Notes: generated by a model not told the origin, from the letters alone. A stretch of DNA of 64,000 nucleotides from Episyrphus balteatus (GCF_945859705.1 NC_079135.1:24740501-24804500), one strand, 5' to 3'; shown: positions 44,380 to 56,945, numbered from the stretch's first letter. Numbers and translations are program-made.

Positions 44380-47300
44380 AACAGCATAAAGCTGTACTTT
44401 TCTTTTCCTAGCTAACTTTGGAACACCCTGTACGTACAATCAACGATATTTTTATTCCTTTCACAGGCCACGTACTTATTTATATTTTCTAAGACTAACG
44501 TAAGATTTTATTTGTATGAAACTACAAACTCAGATTACAAAGAGAATCCTTCTTCGACCTACCCCCCCCCCCCTATCCCCTTTTCTTCCCTCATCTATAT
44601 TATTCATTTACCGGCTTTGGTTCATTAGAGCATGTTCGGGGGTTTTTATTATTCTTCTTAATGGAGACATGGATTCCTTAACAAGCTTACAGCTATACAA
44701 AAAATTCACTGTTACACTTGAGATAGTTTAAGGATATTCTTTTGAATATAATATAAATATATATGTAGTACATGTTGGGGCTAGATGCCTTTTTCTGGGC
44801 ATCCAGAACGAACAACAACAACGAAAGGTTAATTCGAAATTCTACTTTGTCGACTCGACTCCTGATGAAAATACACCCTTGTGTAGCATTGCTTTCGTCC
44901 TGTTGCTTATTTTTCCACACGTATCTCATCGTCAACCGTCAGTCAGACAAAAACGAGATCAAGTTTCTTCGAAGGTAGAAAAGAAGGCAAGTTGGTATAT
45001 ATGTAGTTTCCATGCAAATTAAGGATAAATGTTTGGAAAAAAATTACAAACCAGAAAATAGACGCATGGCGCACGCAAAAACGAACACAGTAGAATATTT
45101 CAACACACACGCACACAGCACGACAAAAGGACACGATATAATACAAAAAAAAGTAGCTTCATATCCTCTGGCACGCGGCCCAACAAACTATAAGCACATG
45201 AACTCTCTGCTAAAACATGAATAAATGAATGAATTGTTTTTGTTGTTTCAACCATAATCCTACAATCTCCTAACCCACCCCCACCCTCCCTCATATTATA
45301 ATGACTACAAGAAATTCTTAAAAATAGATCCTTGTAGGTGTTAGTGTGTATGACTGAAAAGAAGGCGAAAAAAATGAATAAAAAAAAAGCTATATCGCCA
45401 AAAACAGTAAGCAAGTTAAAAAGGAACCATGTTGGTGGGTCAACGATTCATAAAATCTTCAGGTGGTTTTTTCGTATATAAATTTTTTCGTCATCCTCTT
45501 TCATTTTTATTTTTCGGGGTTGTGTTTGTTTTGTTCGGTATTGCAAAGGACCAAAAAAGTAAAATACCTACACAAAGTCCACCCACACTCTTCTCAACTC
45601 TCTCTCTCTCTCTGAAATCAACTTGCCGCATCATAAATTTTTGAATCTCAGAAAACTAGTATCTTCATTTATAAGGTATTTATTCTTCTTCTTCTTATTT
45701 TCTTGCTTATACAAAATGATCCTTGAAGACAGGATTAGCCATTAGTTTTTCCAGTGGAAGAGGCCAGAAAACGATTTTTCCCACTTTTTGCATTCCTTTC
45801 CTTCTTCACAAAATAGTGAAAAAAAAAAAGAAATTATTGGCGCGGCAGCCATGCTTTTTGTGTCTGACATTATTTTTCATAGAAAAACCCACCAATACCA
45901 TGACAAATGCACACTAAAGACACAAATACACACACACAATATTGTAGTGTAAACAAATAAAGGACATTCACGTTGTGTGCGGTGTGTTGTGTTGTGTTCG
46001 CTGTGTGTTGTAGCAAACAAGTGTTTTCTCCCATCATTATTTAAAAAAAAAAAAACTTATTCAAAGATTTTGTGTCTGTATGTGTGTGTGTGTGTGCAGT
46101 GGGTGGCGTTTGGTTGCGCCCAAGTTTTGTGAGTATTAGTTTGTGTATGTGTCGTGTATCCTTTTGGGAGAAAAACTCTTAGAAAAATCTTACAATTTTT
46201 TTTCTTTCTAAAAGGACTTTTTGTTGTTTTTTTTAGAAGAACAAAAATATTCTTCGATCATTACACTACCACCATGATGACACACTCAACTAAAAAAATC
46301 GAAGAAAAAAAAAAACGGTCCACCAAAAAGTTTATCCTCATTGTTTTGGCTTTTATAATGTGCGAAGGTCCTTGCCGCTACCGCTGCTACTGATGAATTT
46401 TCAACACTATCTTCTCACTCACGTAATCCGATTTTTTTTTTTTTTCATATAAAATGTTTCTCTCCTCTCGAAAAACGGTTGAATAACACTTGAAAAACCC
46501 CGTTTTTGACCTATTTTATGCTTCAAAAACACTGATTTAATGGTAGAAAAATCACTTTTCAAAATGGAGGCACCAATTTAAGTGCAAATGAATGCAAAAA
46601 ATTATAAAGAAAAAAAAAGGACACTCACTGCAGCAGTTATAACATATAGAATGAATATTCACAACTCTCGAGATTTGTTCCGCGCGGTCTCTTGGAATTT
46701 TTTTTTCTTCTATTACTTTTTTTTTGACGTTTTGTTGCTTAAATTTTTTTATTTTTATTTCGTCGGTCGGTAGTATATTAATTATTTATTTTTTGTTAAA
46801 ACAAACAAGCAGAGTTTTTTTTTTTTGTTAGACAGAGAGAATTTATATATACAAGTTATAAGTTGACAGGATATTAATTGCACACAGAGGATATAATCGA
46901 ATAGAAGTTTTTTTTTACATATATATTGCAGCAATGATTTATTTATTTATTTATTATTTTTATTTTTATGTGTAAATATATATATAAATTAAAAAAAAAA
47001 AGAATATTGGAAAAAATGTCGTCTGCAGTTTTGTCCTGGATGTGCGTCAGTTTTTGACGTACCACTCCCTTCTACTGATATTAGCGATGCCCGCTATGTT
47101 ATGTTGTTACCCCTTGGTTATGTGATGGCTCTATGCACGCACACTTGTTAGAGCTTCGTGTTTCGTTTTCGTGTCGGCGTATCGGTGTTTGGTTTCCAGC
47201 TTTTCTCATCTCTATGGCACGGATATAGAAAACTATACAAGTTTTTTTTTTGTGTTGTTTTTTTTTTTTTTTTTGGTTTGGTTTGGTTTGGTTTCAATTG

Positions 47301-48200
47301 TGCTAAGGGTTGTTGATGGTTGTTGCTGGCGATGTGGAATATGGTCTTGTTGCTCATCGTTGCTGTTGCTCGAATATTGAGTCATCACAACCACCAGTTA
47401 GCCAGTTTTGGGGGTGCGCATGTCTCAGAAACCCAGCATACTTGTGCAAGCATGGCTTTTTCGGAGAGCTTTGGGTGTATTGGTGTGTGCGGAAAGTTGC
47501 TTTTTTGGGTGGTTTTTTTGTGTGAGGGGGTAGGTGGTGGTATTGAATGCATCCCTTGGTACTTGTTCTTGTTCTTCTCATATCTGCAGAATCTCGTTTT
47601 CGTATATATATAGTTTTTTTTTAAACTAAACTTTCTATTCAACTAATCGAAGTTTTAATTCCGGATTGTTGTTGTTGTTGTTTTTTTTTCGTGTTTTTTT
47701 CTTTCCACCTACACCTTTCTTCCGTTTTTGGTAGGTTATAGCTTTAATGTCACCATAAAAGCTGGGTGATTGAAAAGGGGGCTTCTATTTTTTTTTATAT
47801 GAACAGCTTTATAGCTTTCACCAGAATCGTGGTGATTTGTTTGATTTTGTTGAACTGGAATGCACACATAATTTTTTTTTTATTTTTTTCTGAGGGGAAA
47901 AGTTTGTACTGTTGCAGATATGGCATGCAGCTGTAGCTCAATTTTTTACCCATTCTACCTGTCTATCTGGCCAAATGAGTGGTGTATTTTTATAGAGAAG
48001 GAAAGGTGAGGTGAGGTGAGGTGAAAGTGACTGGTTATGACAGTCTGTTGCATATGAATATTGCACAGGTGGTAGGTAGTTGTTGCGTCTAATTTTTATG
48101 AACGTCTCATTTTTTGTTGTTGTTTTTGTGTTAAAAATCCGTTAAATACAAAAATAATTGTAACCAAGAGAAGAAAAACTGGTGAAAAACGTTAGAGGAT
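44380..48200. other. Longest single-copy-looking island, upstream of host exon
   Basis: Rich in CA/GT and CAA/TTG simple repeats, a C-run at 44562-44574, CTCTCTCTCTCT at 45601, GTGTGTGTGTGTGTG at 46083, TTTGGTTTGGTTTGG at 47274 and GGTGAGGTGAGGTGAGGTGA at 48005. No coding exon is supported; many overlapping short frames are simple-repeat artefacts. As the only large non-repeat block upstream of the host exon it is the best place to look for the promoter and 5' non-coding exon. Confidence 0.35.
48005..48024. repeat. GGTGA pentanucleotide microsatellite
   Basis: Four exact tandem GGTGA units. Confidence 0.9.
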
Positions 48201-48950
48201 CGAGGTTGATATAGATTTGAAATCCTTTAGGCGAAATTTTTCATCAATTGATTTCAATCTGGAATTTTAAAGAAGTTTTCCTGATGTTTTTTTTTTTTGT
48301 TTGGTAGAAGGTTAGACTAAATATTTGCTTTTATGCTCTAACTATAGTTTTGAAACTAGTTTTAACCATTAACTATAAGACCTAAGTCACGGTAAGAAAA
48401 AAACACCAAAAATGGAAAAATCTGGTAGGCAACCCTGTTGCATTATCTTTTTCTAGAGTTCTTCTAGTGGCTTAGTGGCTTTGGAGCCCTTCGTATGATG
48501 AGCTAAGTTATCCAACTGCTCCTAAGCTGAATTTCTAACTTTTTACCATTTTAAAACAGAAAATTCTGTTTAAATTCTGTCTGACCACCATTTTGAATCC
48601 GCAATTTTGAATAAAAATGACAGTTCTCGTCAACAAATTTTTGACGCCTAAAAAAAAAAATTGTTTGATCTTCTCGGAACCATGCTCAAAAGTGCCTATC
48701 AATTTGAGTCCTTAATATTAATGTTAAGTATTTCTCATCGCACTTCAAATCGCGGGCCAAAGGTAAAATTATCTTAATTCAATTTTTTTTTTCTTGCAAT
48801 ACTCAAAAATTTATAAAATATGTAAACATATACTATCTATACACTGTCGAAGACCCTACTATCCTTTGTTTTGGTGGCTCATCGAAATAAGACCCCCAGA
48901 AATTAAGGCTCCAAAAGAAAAAAATGAAATAAGCCCACAAATTGGGGTCC
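48200..48950. other. AT-rich DNA, nothing recognised
   Basis: No repeat partner or exon seen before the CAGA-family element begins. Confidence 0.4.
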
Positions 48951-48951
48951 T

Positions 48952-49946
48952 TTTTACTTGCGATATAGGTACTATAGGGCAAGTTTAGGATTCGAACTCG
49001 AGATAACAATTTTACATGACATTACGATGATGGAGAATGCCAAAAAAGTGGGTCCGGCAATTCTGTCTGTCTGTCTGTCTGTCTGTCTGTGTGTCTGTCT
49101 CTATCTGGAGCTGCAGCCTAAACGAGTGAAGTGATTTTCTTCAGACTTGGTGGTTAGCAGTTTTTGGTGATTCCCTAGAGGGCAAATTGAAATTTTTTTT
49201 TTTATGACCAAAACTAACGGTACCTGCCATATAACGGAAATAGAAAAGTTAATTTTTTTCAAAAACGGCTCTAACAATTTTGATTAAAATTTTTGTGTGT
49301 AGTACTACACATAATAGCCAACTTTTTAAATAAAAAAAATATTTTTTGTACCGTTATTAACGGTACCTGTCATAGAACGGTTTTTTTCGTTTCTGAATAT
49401 CTCGTACAACATTAACCCGATTTAAATGAAAATTTTTATACAAAAGTGTGTAAGTAAAGATAATATTAAAATTTTAGAAAATTTTCAAAAAACGCATTTT
49501 TGGTTTTTTTTTAAATATTTCAAAATTTTTTTTTGAAAAATCAATTTTTTGAAAACGAATCAATGAAAAATTTTGAAATTTAGTTTTTATGTGTAAATTA
49601 ATTATTTCTTCAAAATGGCATACCAACTTTTTTTTTGAAAAATGTTAAAAAATTTTTATACTATATAAAAAATTATTTTTTTAAAAAACGGCTCCTACAA
49701 TTTTCGAAAATTTTTTTCTAAAAATACCTTTTTATACAAGAAATAAAATGGCATATTTTTTTATTGTTTTTAAGATAATTTAAAACGGAGTTTAATTAAT
49801 TATAAAAACAGATTTAATTTTTTTATACTACTTATGAAATTTCTTCAAAATATCAAATTTTAAATTTCTTGAATGAAAAGCTTTAACATTATAGTTACTT
49901 TAAGCATAAGAGCAAGTACGTGCGACCCCAGTCGTGCAATTTATTT
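48952..49946 (-). mobile_element. CAGA/GTCT-tetranucleotide element, copy B (full length)
   Basis: It starts TACTTGCGATATAGGTACTA and passes ATTACGATGATGGAGAATGC, GTGGGTCCGGCAATTC and a GTCT tract (49065-49095). It continues through ACGGTACCTGCCATATAACG and TCTAACAATTTTGAT blocks to the end GTGCGACCCCAGTCGTGC. Length is about 1 kb with no ORF. Its two ends, TTGCGATATAG and GTCGTGCA, are not inverted repeats of each other, unlike a TIR transposon. Confidence 0.75.
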
Positions 49947-50089
49947 ATTATGAAATTATTCTCCAGTGAAATAAAACCTTGTTTTAGATATTGAAATATA
50001 ACCCGAAACCAATAAAACCATTTTTATTTACGAAACTTTTAAAATTTTTCCTTAAGGATGTTTCAGACAGCGTTTAAGTACATTAGGGT

Positions 50090-51448
50090 TAGTGATGGGA
50101 ACTATCGAATGATTTGAACTATCGATAGTTAGTAACTGAATGATTTGAACTATCGAATAGTTCATTCATTCATTCATTCATTCGAATAAAAACTATCGAA
50201 TAAAACTATCGAATAAACTATCGAATAAACTATCGAATAAAAACTATCGAATAAACTATCGAATAAAAACTATCAAATAAACTATCGAATAAAAACTATC
50301 AAATATTCAGTTGCTATTTAAAAATAATATTTTATCAAGTTTTTCACTTTTCATCCGATTTCATCTTAAAGAAGCATCCATCATACATTGAAGTACATAA
50401 TATAAAAATCGTAAAAAAAAATAGTCGAGAAATGACCACTGGAAAGGATTTGTTTCCTTTTCTTACACTTTTTATTTTTGCTCGTCCACATGCAAAATTG
50501 CAAATATCAAAAGTATATACATACCTACCTACAATAATCCAAACCAACCACACAGTTGCATCATATTTTTGTCTAACCCATTCACAACCCTTTACAAAAT
50601 CCACTTGTTGACACATATACCTGCTGTTTGTGCGTGCGCGAATGTTTTGCTTCTTCCGGCGCCATGTTTCGTCAAGTAATTGAAAAGATGGGTTTTCCCA
50701 CTAATTAGGTTCATAAACTATACACTGGCTGAACAATGAACATGTTCCGCTTCCCAGGTCAAAGAGTTATTTTTTTCTCATTTGTCACTTTTTTATGACA
50801 CCGCACTGACCGACGGATAACTTCTTTTCTTTTCATGCACCGTGCTGCCTTTTTTTTTTCTTTTCTTTACCGCCTTTGTTTTGAAAATATGGGCACTCCA
50901 ACATAAAACACATAAATTCAGTCCTGAAAAACTTTCAAGATATCATCCTTCCTTCAAATGCAGATAAAATCATTTACAATTAAATTGTGAAATCAAGAGA
51001 AAAAGCAAATAGTAGAGAAATAAAATTATGACTGAATTAAAAAAAAAAAAAACAATCTAATAGACTAAAAGAAAACAGTAACTGAATATGAAAAAATTCA
51101 AATGAAAAAGCTATCGTTTGAAAAAACTATTCAAATGAAAAAACTATCGTTTGAAAAAACTATTCGAATGAAAAAACTATCGAATAAAAAAAACTATTCA
51201 AATGAAAAAACTATCGTTTGAAAAAACTATTCGAATGAAAAAACTATCGAATAAAAAACTATCGAACGAAAAAACTATTCGAATGAAAAAACTATCGAAT
51301 GAAAAAACTATTCGAACGAAAAAACTATCGAATAAAAAACTATCGAACGAAAAAACTATTCGAATGAATGATTTTAAACTATCGAACGAATGAATATTTT
51401 ACAACTATCGATAGTTTGATAGTTTTTATTCGATAGTTCCCATCACTA
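50090..51448. mobile_element. hAT-like element with satellite ends, unique core and perfect 8-bp duplication
   Basis: Termini TAGTGATGGGAACTATCGAA (50090) and ATTCGATAGTTCCCATCACTA (its end at 51448) are inverse. ATTAGGGT lies immediately outside both (50082-50089, 51449-51456), an exact 8-bp target duplication as made by hAT transposases. Each end is a satellite of AACTATCGAATAAA-type units (50090-50310, 51075-51448). Between them lies about 750 bp of non-satellite DNA with no ORF that resembles the single-copy islands. Smaller relatives at 27067 and 44198 lack this core. Confidence 0.8.
50310..51075. other. Non-repeat core inside the hAT-like element
   Basis: Mixed-composition DNA (GCGTGCGCGAATG, TCTTCCGGCGCCATG near 50650, GACCGACGGATAAC near 50810). 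It is bounded by ATTCAGTTGCT (50304) and AGTAACTGAAT (51078), which are near-inverse. There are no transposase motifs or long frames. It is either captured host DNA or the true interior of the element. Confidence 0.5.
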
Positions 51449-51894
51449 ATTAGGGTGCTTCTTATATGGTAGAAAAAATCTTTTTCTCGATTTTTTAATT
51501 AGACACCCCTGCATTATGTTCTACCATACAAGCATAGTATATGGTATTTTTTTCCGATTTTAATATGAAAATTTAGGGGTCGCTACAATTCACTAAAGAT
51601 TTAAGTAAAAAAAAAAAAAATATCAATTTCAACAAATTTTTTTTTGTTACAATACAAAGTACGCTTAAGACCCGATTTTTCAATCTTCTAATAAACAGCC
51701 AGTTAACTGTCTGTCGAATAAAGATATAAGGCTCATAAACAATCAAATAAAATCATTGAATTTTTCAATTAAGAAAGATCACTCAGTTAGCTATTCTACA
51801 GAATAACACAAAAAAAAATGTCAAATTCAAAAATATTCAAAATTAAACTTCATTTTTATTCCACTGTATTTTTATCAAAATTTCTTTCAAAACA

Positions 51895-53400
51895 GATTTA
51901 ATAGTGGAGTAACTAAAGCTCAAAAATTGGAAATATTAGGGAACCCGGCCGAACAGCTTAGATTTTGATGATCTTTTTTTTCAAACGTCGGTAATTAAAA
52001 ATACTTTAAAGTCTATAAATTAAAAATTGCTGGTGTTGCCGTTTTGATTTTTTAAATTGAATTGAAGATTTTTGTGAACAAAAACAAATTTTTTTCAAAT
52101 TTTTTTTTTTTAATTTCATAAATTAATTGATGCCAAAAGATTTTCTAGGAAATTCAAGGAAAAAAAAATATATGAGAGTGAGGGACAATCTTCCATAGTT
52201 CAAGCGATAGATGCAATTTTCTTATTAATTGACTTCAAACACAAACAAAAATATTTGAACACAACGGCAACACCTACAATATTCAAATATACATTTTTTA
52301 AAAGCTAGAAGCTTAGTCATATATGTAAAATTAAAATTAAGTTAATTGAATGAACGGCTTTTAAAAGAATGGTAATTGAACTCAGATTTTTGAAAAAAAA
52401 AAAAAAAAAAAAATATTGAAAAAATTTTAACATGTCGTTTTTAAAACTTTTTCGTAATATAAAATGCATTTTTTTTTTCAAATTTTTTTGGCCGCATTTA
52501 CTATGATTTCAAATTATAAAAGGAAATGTCAATTTGTATTACGGTTTATGAAAAAAATTAAAAAGTATTTCATTTTCGAAGAACTTTTTTTTCAACATCT
52601 AAACATAAAATTATTTTTTATTCATTTAATAACCCTTACTGTTGAAAGTTAAATAGCAAAAATTTAAAGTTCTTATTTACCATAGTCTTTGAGATAATTA
52701 ATTATTTCAATGCAAAAATTCAGTTTTAATAAAAAAAAAACCATTGAAATTGAAATAATTTTTCATTTTTTTTTCAAAAGTGTGATATATTTTACCTTTT
52801 TTGCTTCGAAATTCAACTGATAATATTTATGGCCAAAAATTTGTTTAAATAAATTCATATTTTATTAGAAAATGTTTGGAAAAAAGTCATTTTAAATTTT
52901 TCTAATAACATTTTTTTTTTTTTAATTCTGAGTTTGAGGACCATTTTTTCAAAAAGTCTTGATCAAATTTAGTGGATTTAAATTTATGAGATAAGAATGA
53001 GCTTCTGGCTTCTGTATTTTAAAATATTGTAGGTGTTGCCGTTGTTTTCAAAATATTTTTTTTTGTGTTTGAGGTCAGAATGTTAGAAAATTGCATTTAT
53101 CGCTTAAACTATGGAAGATTGTCCCTTACTGCCTTTTATATATTTTCCTTAAGTTACCTAGAGAATCTTTTGCTATCATTTGTTTTATGAAATTTAAGCA
53201 ACAAAAATGGTTTTGTTAAAAAAAATTTAATTTTAATTTTAAAAAACAATACGGCAACACCGGCAATTTTTAATCTATAGACTTTAAAGTATTTTTAATT
53301 ACCTACGTTTGAAAAAAAAAATCGTCAAAATCAGAGCTGTTCGGCCGGGTTCCCTAATAATTTGCTTTAGTTACTCTACTATAATATAAAGTGCTTAATT
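51895..53400. mobile_element. Long-palindrome element (arms about 750 bp)
   Basis: Left-arm words are found inversely in the right arm around a centre near 52646: AGTAACTAAAGC (51912) / GCTTTAGTTACTCT (53371); AGGGAACCCGGCCGAACAGC (51939) / GCTGTTCGGCCGGGTTCCCT (53336); GACAATCTTCCATAG / CTATGGAAGATTGTC; AACGGCAACACCTAC / GTAGGTGTTGCCGTTG. A looser outer match (GGGTCGCTAC 51577 / GTAGCGACCC 53474) suggests it once reached further. No coding sequence. A partial relative lies at 43230-44165. Confidence 0.75.
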
Positions 53401-53489
53401 CTGATTACAAATTTTAAAATTTTCTGAGAAAAAAAAAACAAAATTTGGTGTATTTTTCAAAATTTTTAATTGTAGTAGCGACCCAATTT

Positions 53490-54400
53490 ACGAGAAAAAA
53501 CTAATTTTTAATTTTAAATTGTAAAGATCGTGCTGTAAACCTTCAGGAAGTCCGCAATAAGCTGTACTTTACAAGCTCTGGGCCTTTCATTAGCGGATTT
53601 TAACAAAATTTTCTGTGAAAGGCAATTTACTTTAGTATTTTTATGTAAAATATAAAAAATTCTTTTTTTTTGGGCCTTATTTCCTTTTTCATGGGCCTAA
53701 TTTAATGGAGTCTTATTTCACTAGGCTGTTTTCGTTCGTACAATAAATAAATATGTTACATTTGTCTCGAAATAAGCTCACTATTTTTGTTTTTAATCTC
53801 AAGTTGTTACTCAATTAAAGTTGACTTATGCAAATAAGCAATAAAGCTTATGAAAACACTGGTTGCTTTAATCAGTTACCTAAGACCATAGAGTAAGGAA
53901 TACCATCAAACATATCTGTGGGTAGTGGGTATAGAGCCTTATCTGAGCCTATTAACATTCATCATTTTAATTTTCTCAGTGATTTTTCTTCCAGGAATTA
54001 CTCCAAATTCTGGACAATACCATCTAAAACCATTAAACTTGTTATAGCCATCATTATGCAATACGAAGAAAACTATAATTTAAAAGGCAAATGACTCTTC
54101 AACATCACTCTGCGTCATCACACAAGAAAATACATTTAACATATGAATCGATTAGAAAACCCCCATCCTTCATCATTTTCAGACGGAAAAAAAAACTTTC
54201 GCTCCAAATTCAAAGAGAAAATTATAACATATTCGTTCAATTTATGGGCAACACAGACCCAACCCTTTTAGAACAGAATCGCAACTCTCATTTAAAGTCA
54301 TTAACTTCTTAAAGAAAAGTTTATTGCCACCCTAATGCACTGTGGGAGGGCTGTTGTACTACCTACTGGATACAACTCTCCTAAAAGACTCCCGCAATGG
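53490..54400. other. AT-rich DNA, nothing recognised
   Basis: No repeat partner, exon or RNA-like feature found. Confidence 0.4.
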
Positions 54401-55450
54401 TTTGAAGTCACTACTGTTCATTGCAAGTCGTCCTCGTCGTCGTAGTCGTTACTGATTGCTTCCTAATGCAGAAACAACTAAACTATGTGTATATGTTGCA
54501 TGCCACAAATTGTTGCTGCATTAGCAGCAAACACAGTATCGTATACCACCTTTTGCCGATGTCGCGCACCACCACCATTCGACAGACTAATAACAGACAT
54601 AAACCAATACGTGGAATAAATTTTAGCCTCTTACAAGGACTTGTTGCTGCTGTCCCGTTCCGAGCCCGAGCTAGAGTGCATTTTCGACACCCACCGTTTG
54701 CCAGTTGTGCCACACATGGAGCTTGATGGGGTTTGAGGCAAGGCCTGATGTGACAAGGACTCTTTATTCCCCCAACTAATGCACTAACTGGTCTGAAGGC
54801 AGCGGTAAGCGGCAGAGTTTAATGAGTTCCTTTGTCGCTTGTCGCAATGACACATGCGAAAAACACCTCTCTGCGGCTCCCTCTCCGATAGCTTGTCGTA
54901 TAAGGTTCTCGGTGTCGGATGTGTGAGACATGTAAGCATGTTCGCATGCTTTGAGGGGGGAGGCTAGAGAACCAGAGTACCAGAACTACACACTCTGTTG
55001 TAACAGGTGATTAATAACTTGTTTACCGTTATATTTCATCATTCCCTTCAAGTGGGCGGCAGAAGATGGTTGGGATTGGAACCTATTTGCCCCTATCAGC
55101 AATTGTTTTTCGTGTCAGCCCTTTTTTGCAGCCTTCGGGTGGTTTTGTGTTATGTATATGCTCTTGTGAAGAAGTACCGACACGCACCTGCTGTGTGATT
55201 GCGAAGCTTTACCCAAAATCGGCCAAAATCCCCCATGGAGCTTGTATACTCACTCTGCCCCCACCTCCCCTACTCTCTCTCTCTCTCTCTCTCTCCCACT
55301 TGAACTAAACTGTCAGCTTTGTGACAGTATCTATGACTGTGGGCCAATAATTCCTTAACCATTTCCGTGACACACAAATAAAAGTCACCGGATGTGGCTG
55401 GGGTTTGCTGTGTGCTCGTTGTCTATAGGAGTTTTATAGGAGTATGCGAT
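54400..55450. other. Single-copy-looking island, candidate regulatory DNA
   Basis: Relatively GC-rich for the window (CCGTTCCGAGCCCGAGCTAG near 54655, GGCAGCGGTAAGCGGCAGAG at 54799) and not repeated. Short frames on both strands overlap and are not convincing. Contains a CT microsatellite at 55270-55294. Confidence 0.35.
55270..55294. repeat. CT dinucleotide microsatellite
   Basis: About 12 tandem CT units. Confidence 0.9.
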
Positions 55451-56490
55451 TTTTTCGATTTTTTTTTTATTCGGGTGACAGGAGACAGATAAGTACTTTG
55501 GATGGAAATTTTTTTTTTTTTTTTTTTTTTATTTGTCTCGTACTCAGGTCACCCTTATTAATGACACCGAAATAAATAATTCACTTAAATTGATATTTAC
55601 CCCCTGTTGCCTGCCTGCTTGCTACTGCCTTCTGTTAGTGTTGCTTCGATTGTTTCAGTCAGGGGTGAAATGTGAGTGACGTTTTGTTTGAGGATTTTAT
55701 CTTGTTCCAATTTTTTTTTTTTTTATTTTTTCCTTGAAGAGACAGTACGAGTCCTTGTTGGGTGATTTTTGTCATCCTTTGCAGCCAGCTGATAAGTGTA
55801 TTTGAACGGCGGGAAATCATTTCGAAAATTGTCTTCGCGCAAAAATTATTTTTATAGATAGGATGCATCTATTTTCGATTTGTGAATAAGATAAATTGAT
55901 GATGCGAAAATGTGAATGGGAAAGTCGAAGTCGATGGTATAATTGGGTATTTTTCTTGTGTGATGAAATTGGACATTTGTCACCTTATTTTTTCTTTGTG
56001 AGAGAAGGGGATTCCTTTCAATACAAACATTAGAGTTCTTAAATTATAGATGAACAGAGGGGTAGTTGATGGGTTTGATTGTTTCATTTTGGGAAGAATT
56101 AAGTATTGAATATGGGAAGGATGGGAGTTTTGCATGTTTGGTGTAAATTTATTTATTAGCATTTGAGAGAAGAAAAGATGAATTTTTTCCATTACGATGA
56201 GAATAATTGTTGACACTAATTGAGTTGCATTTTCAATAGATGATCATATTTCATGCATTGGAATAGAAATTAATTTATTAAGAGGGTCAGTTTTGAAGCT
56301 GCAGGGCGAGTAATGATTTGCTCTGACAGATAGTGAAACATGCTTTTGGAAATTCAATATGGACTTTTATGTATGGAGTGCTTTAGAAAGTATATTGATG
56401 GTATTTCCTTTCCTAACATCGAGTGTCTTGAAGGTATGCAGAGCATGACATTGAAAATCAAAATTTTTTTTCTTCCGTCAGCCTTAAATC
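55450..56490. other. AT-rich DNA with a long T-run
   Basis: Includes a T-run of more than 20 at about 55508-55531. No exon or element recognised. Confidence 0.4.
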
Positions 56491-56497
56491 TATTTTT

Positions 56498-56945
56498 ACT
56501 TGCGATATATGTACAGTAAAACCCGGATAAGTGCCTCTCGCTTAAGTGCCTCTCGCTTAAGTGCCTAACCCGCTTAATTGCCTGGCTTTTCAAATACATA
56601 TAATTGAATTTACTTGCAAAAAATTCTCTTAAGTACACGTTTGAAATAAGTTTGAACTGTAAGAAAAACTTCAATTCCTTAACCGCTTTAAAATTCAAAA
56701 ATTCTACTAAAGTTAGAAATTAACTAGTTAGCTATTTTAAACTTTCAAAGTAATTTTGTTTTGTGAAGATTATGTTTTTAGTAATCAAACATGTTTTTTT
56801 TTTATTATTAAATAAATATAGAGATAACTGCCTATGAGCACTTAAGCGGGTTTTTGTAAGTACCTTACCCGCTTTAGTGCCTATCAAAATGGGACATTTA
56901 AGGTGAGGTACTTATCCGGGTTTTACTGTAGGTACCTATCTATAC
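56498..56945 (-). mobile_element. CAGA-family end fragment interrupted by a pogo-like MITE
   Basis: TTTACTTGCGATATATG (56495-56511) and GGTACCTATC (56931) are the two halves of the CAGA-family terminus TACTTGCGATATAGGTAC, split by the MITE at 56514-56928. Confidence 0.55.
56514..56928. mobile_element. Pogo/Tigger-like MITE with TA duplication
   Basis: Terminal inverted repeats CAGTAAAACCCGGATAAGTG (56514) and ACTTATCCGGGTTTTACTG (its end at 56928) bound 415 bp. TA flanks both sides (56512-56513, 56929-56930). The left subterminal region repeats CCTCTCGCTTAAGTG twice, and CCGCTTAA/TTAAGCGG words occur at both ends. CAGTA...ACC...GATAAGTG ends with a TA duplication match the pogo branch of Tc1/mariner. 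No transposase remains. Confidence 0.8.

Noticed and set aside
51202..51393. Frame encoding repeated MKKLSNEKTIR
   Set aside because: A direct translation of the AACTATCGAATGAAAA satellite, not a protein repeat under selection.
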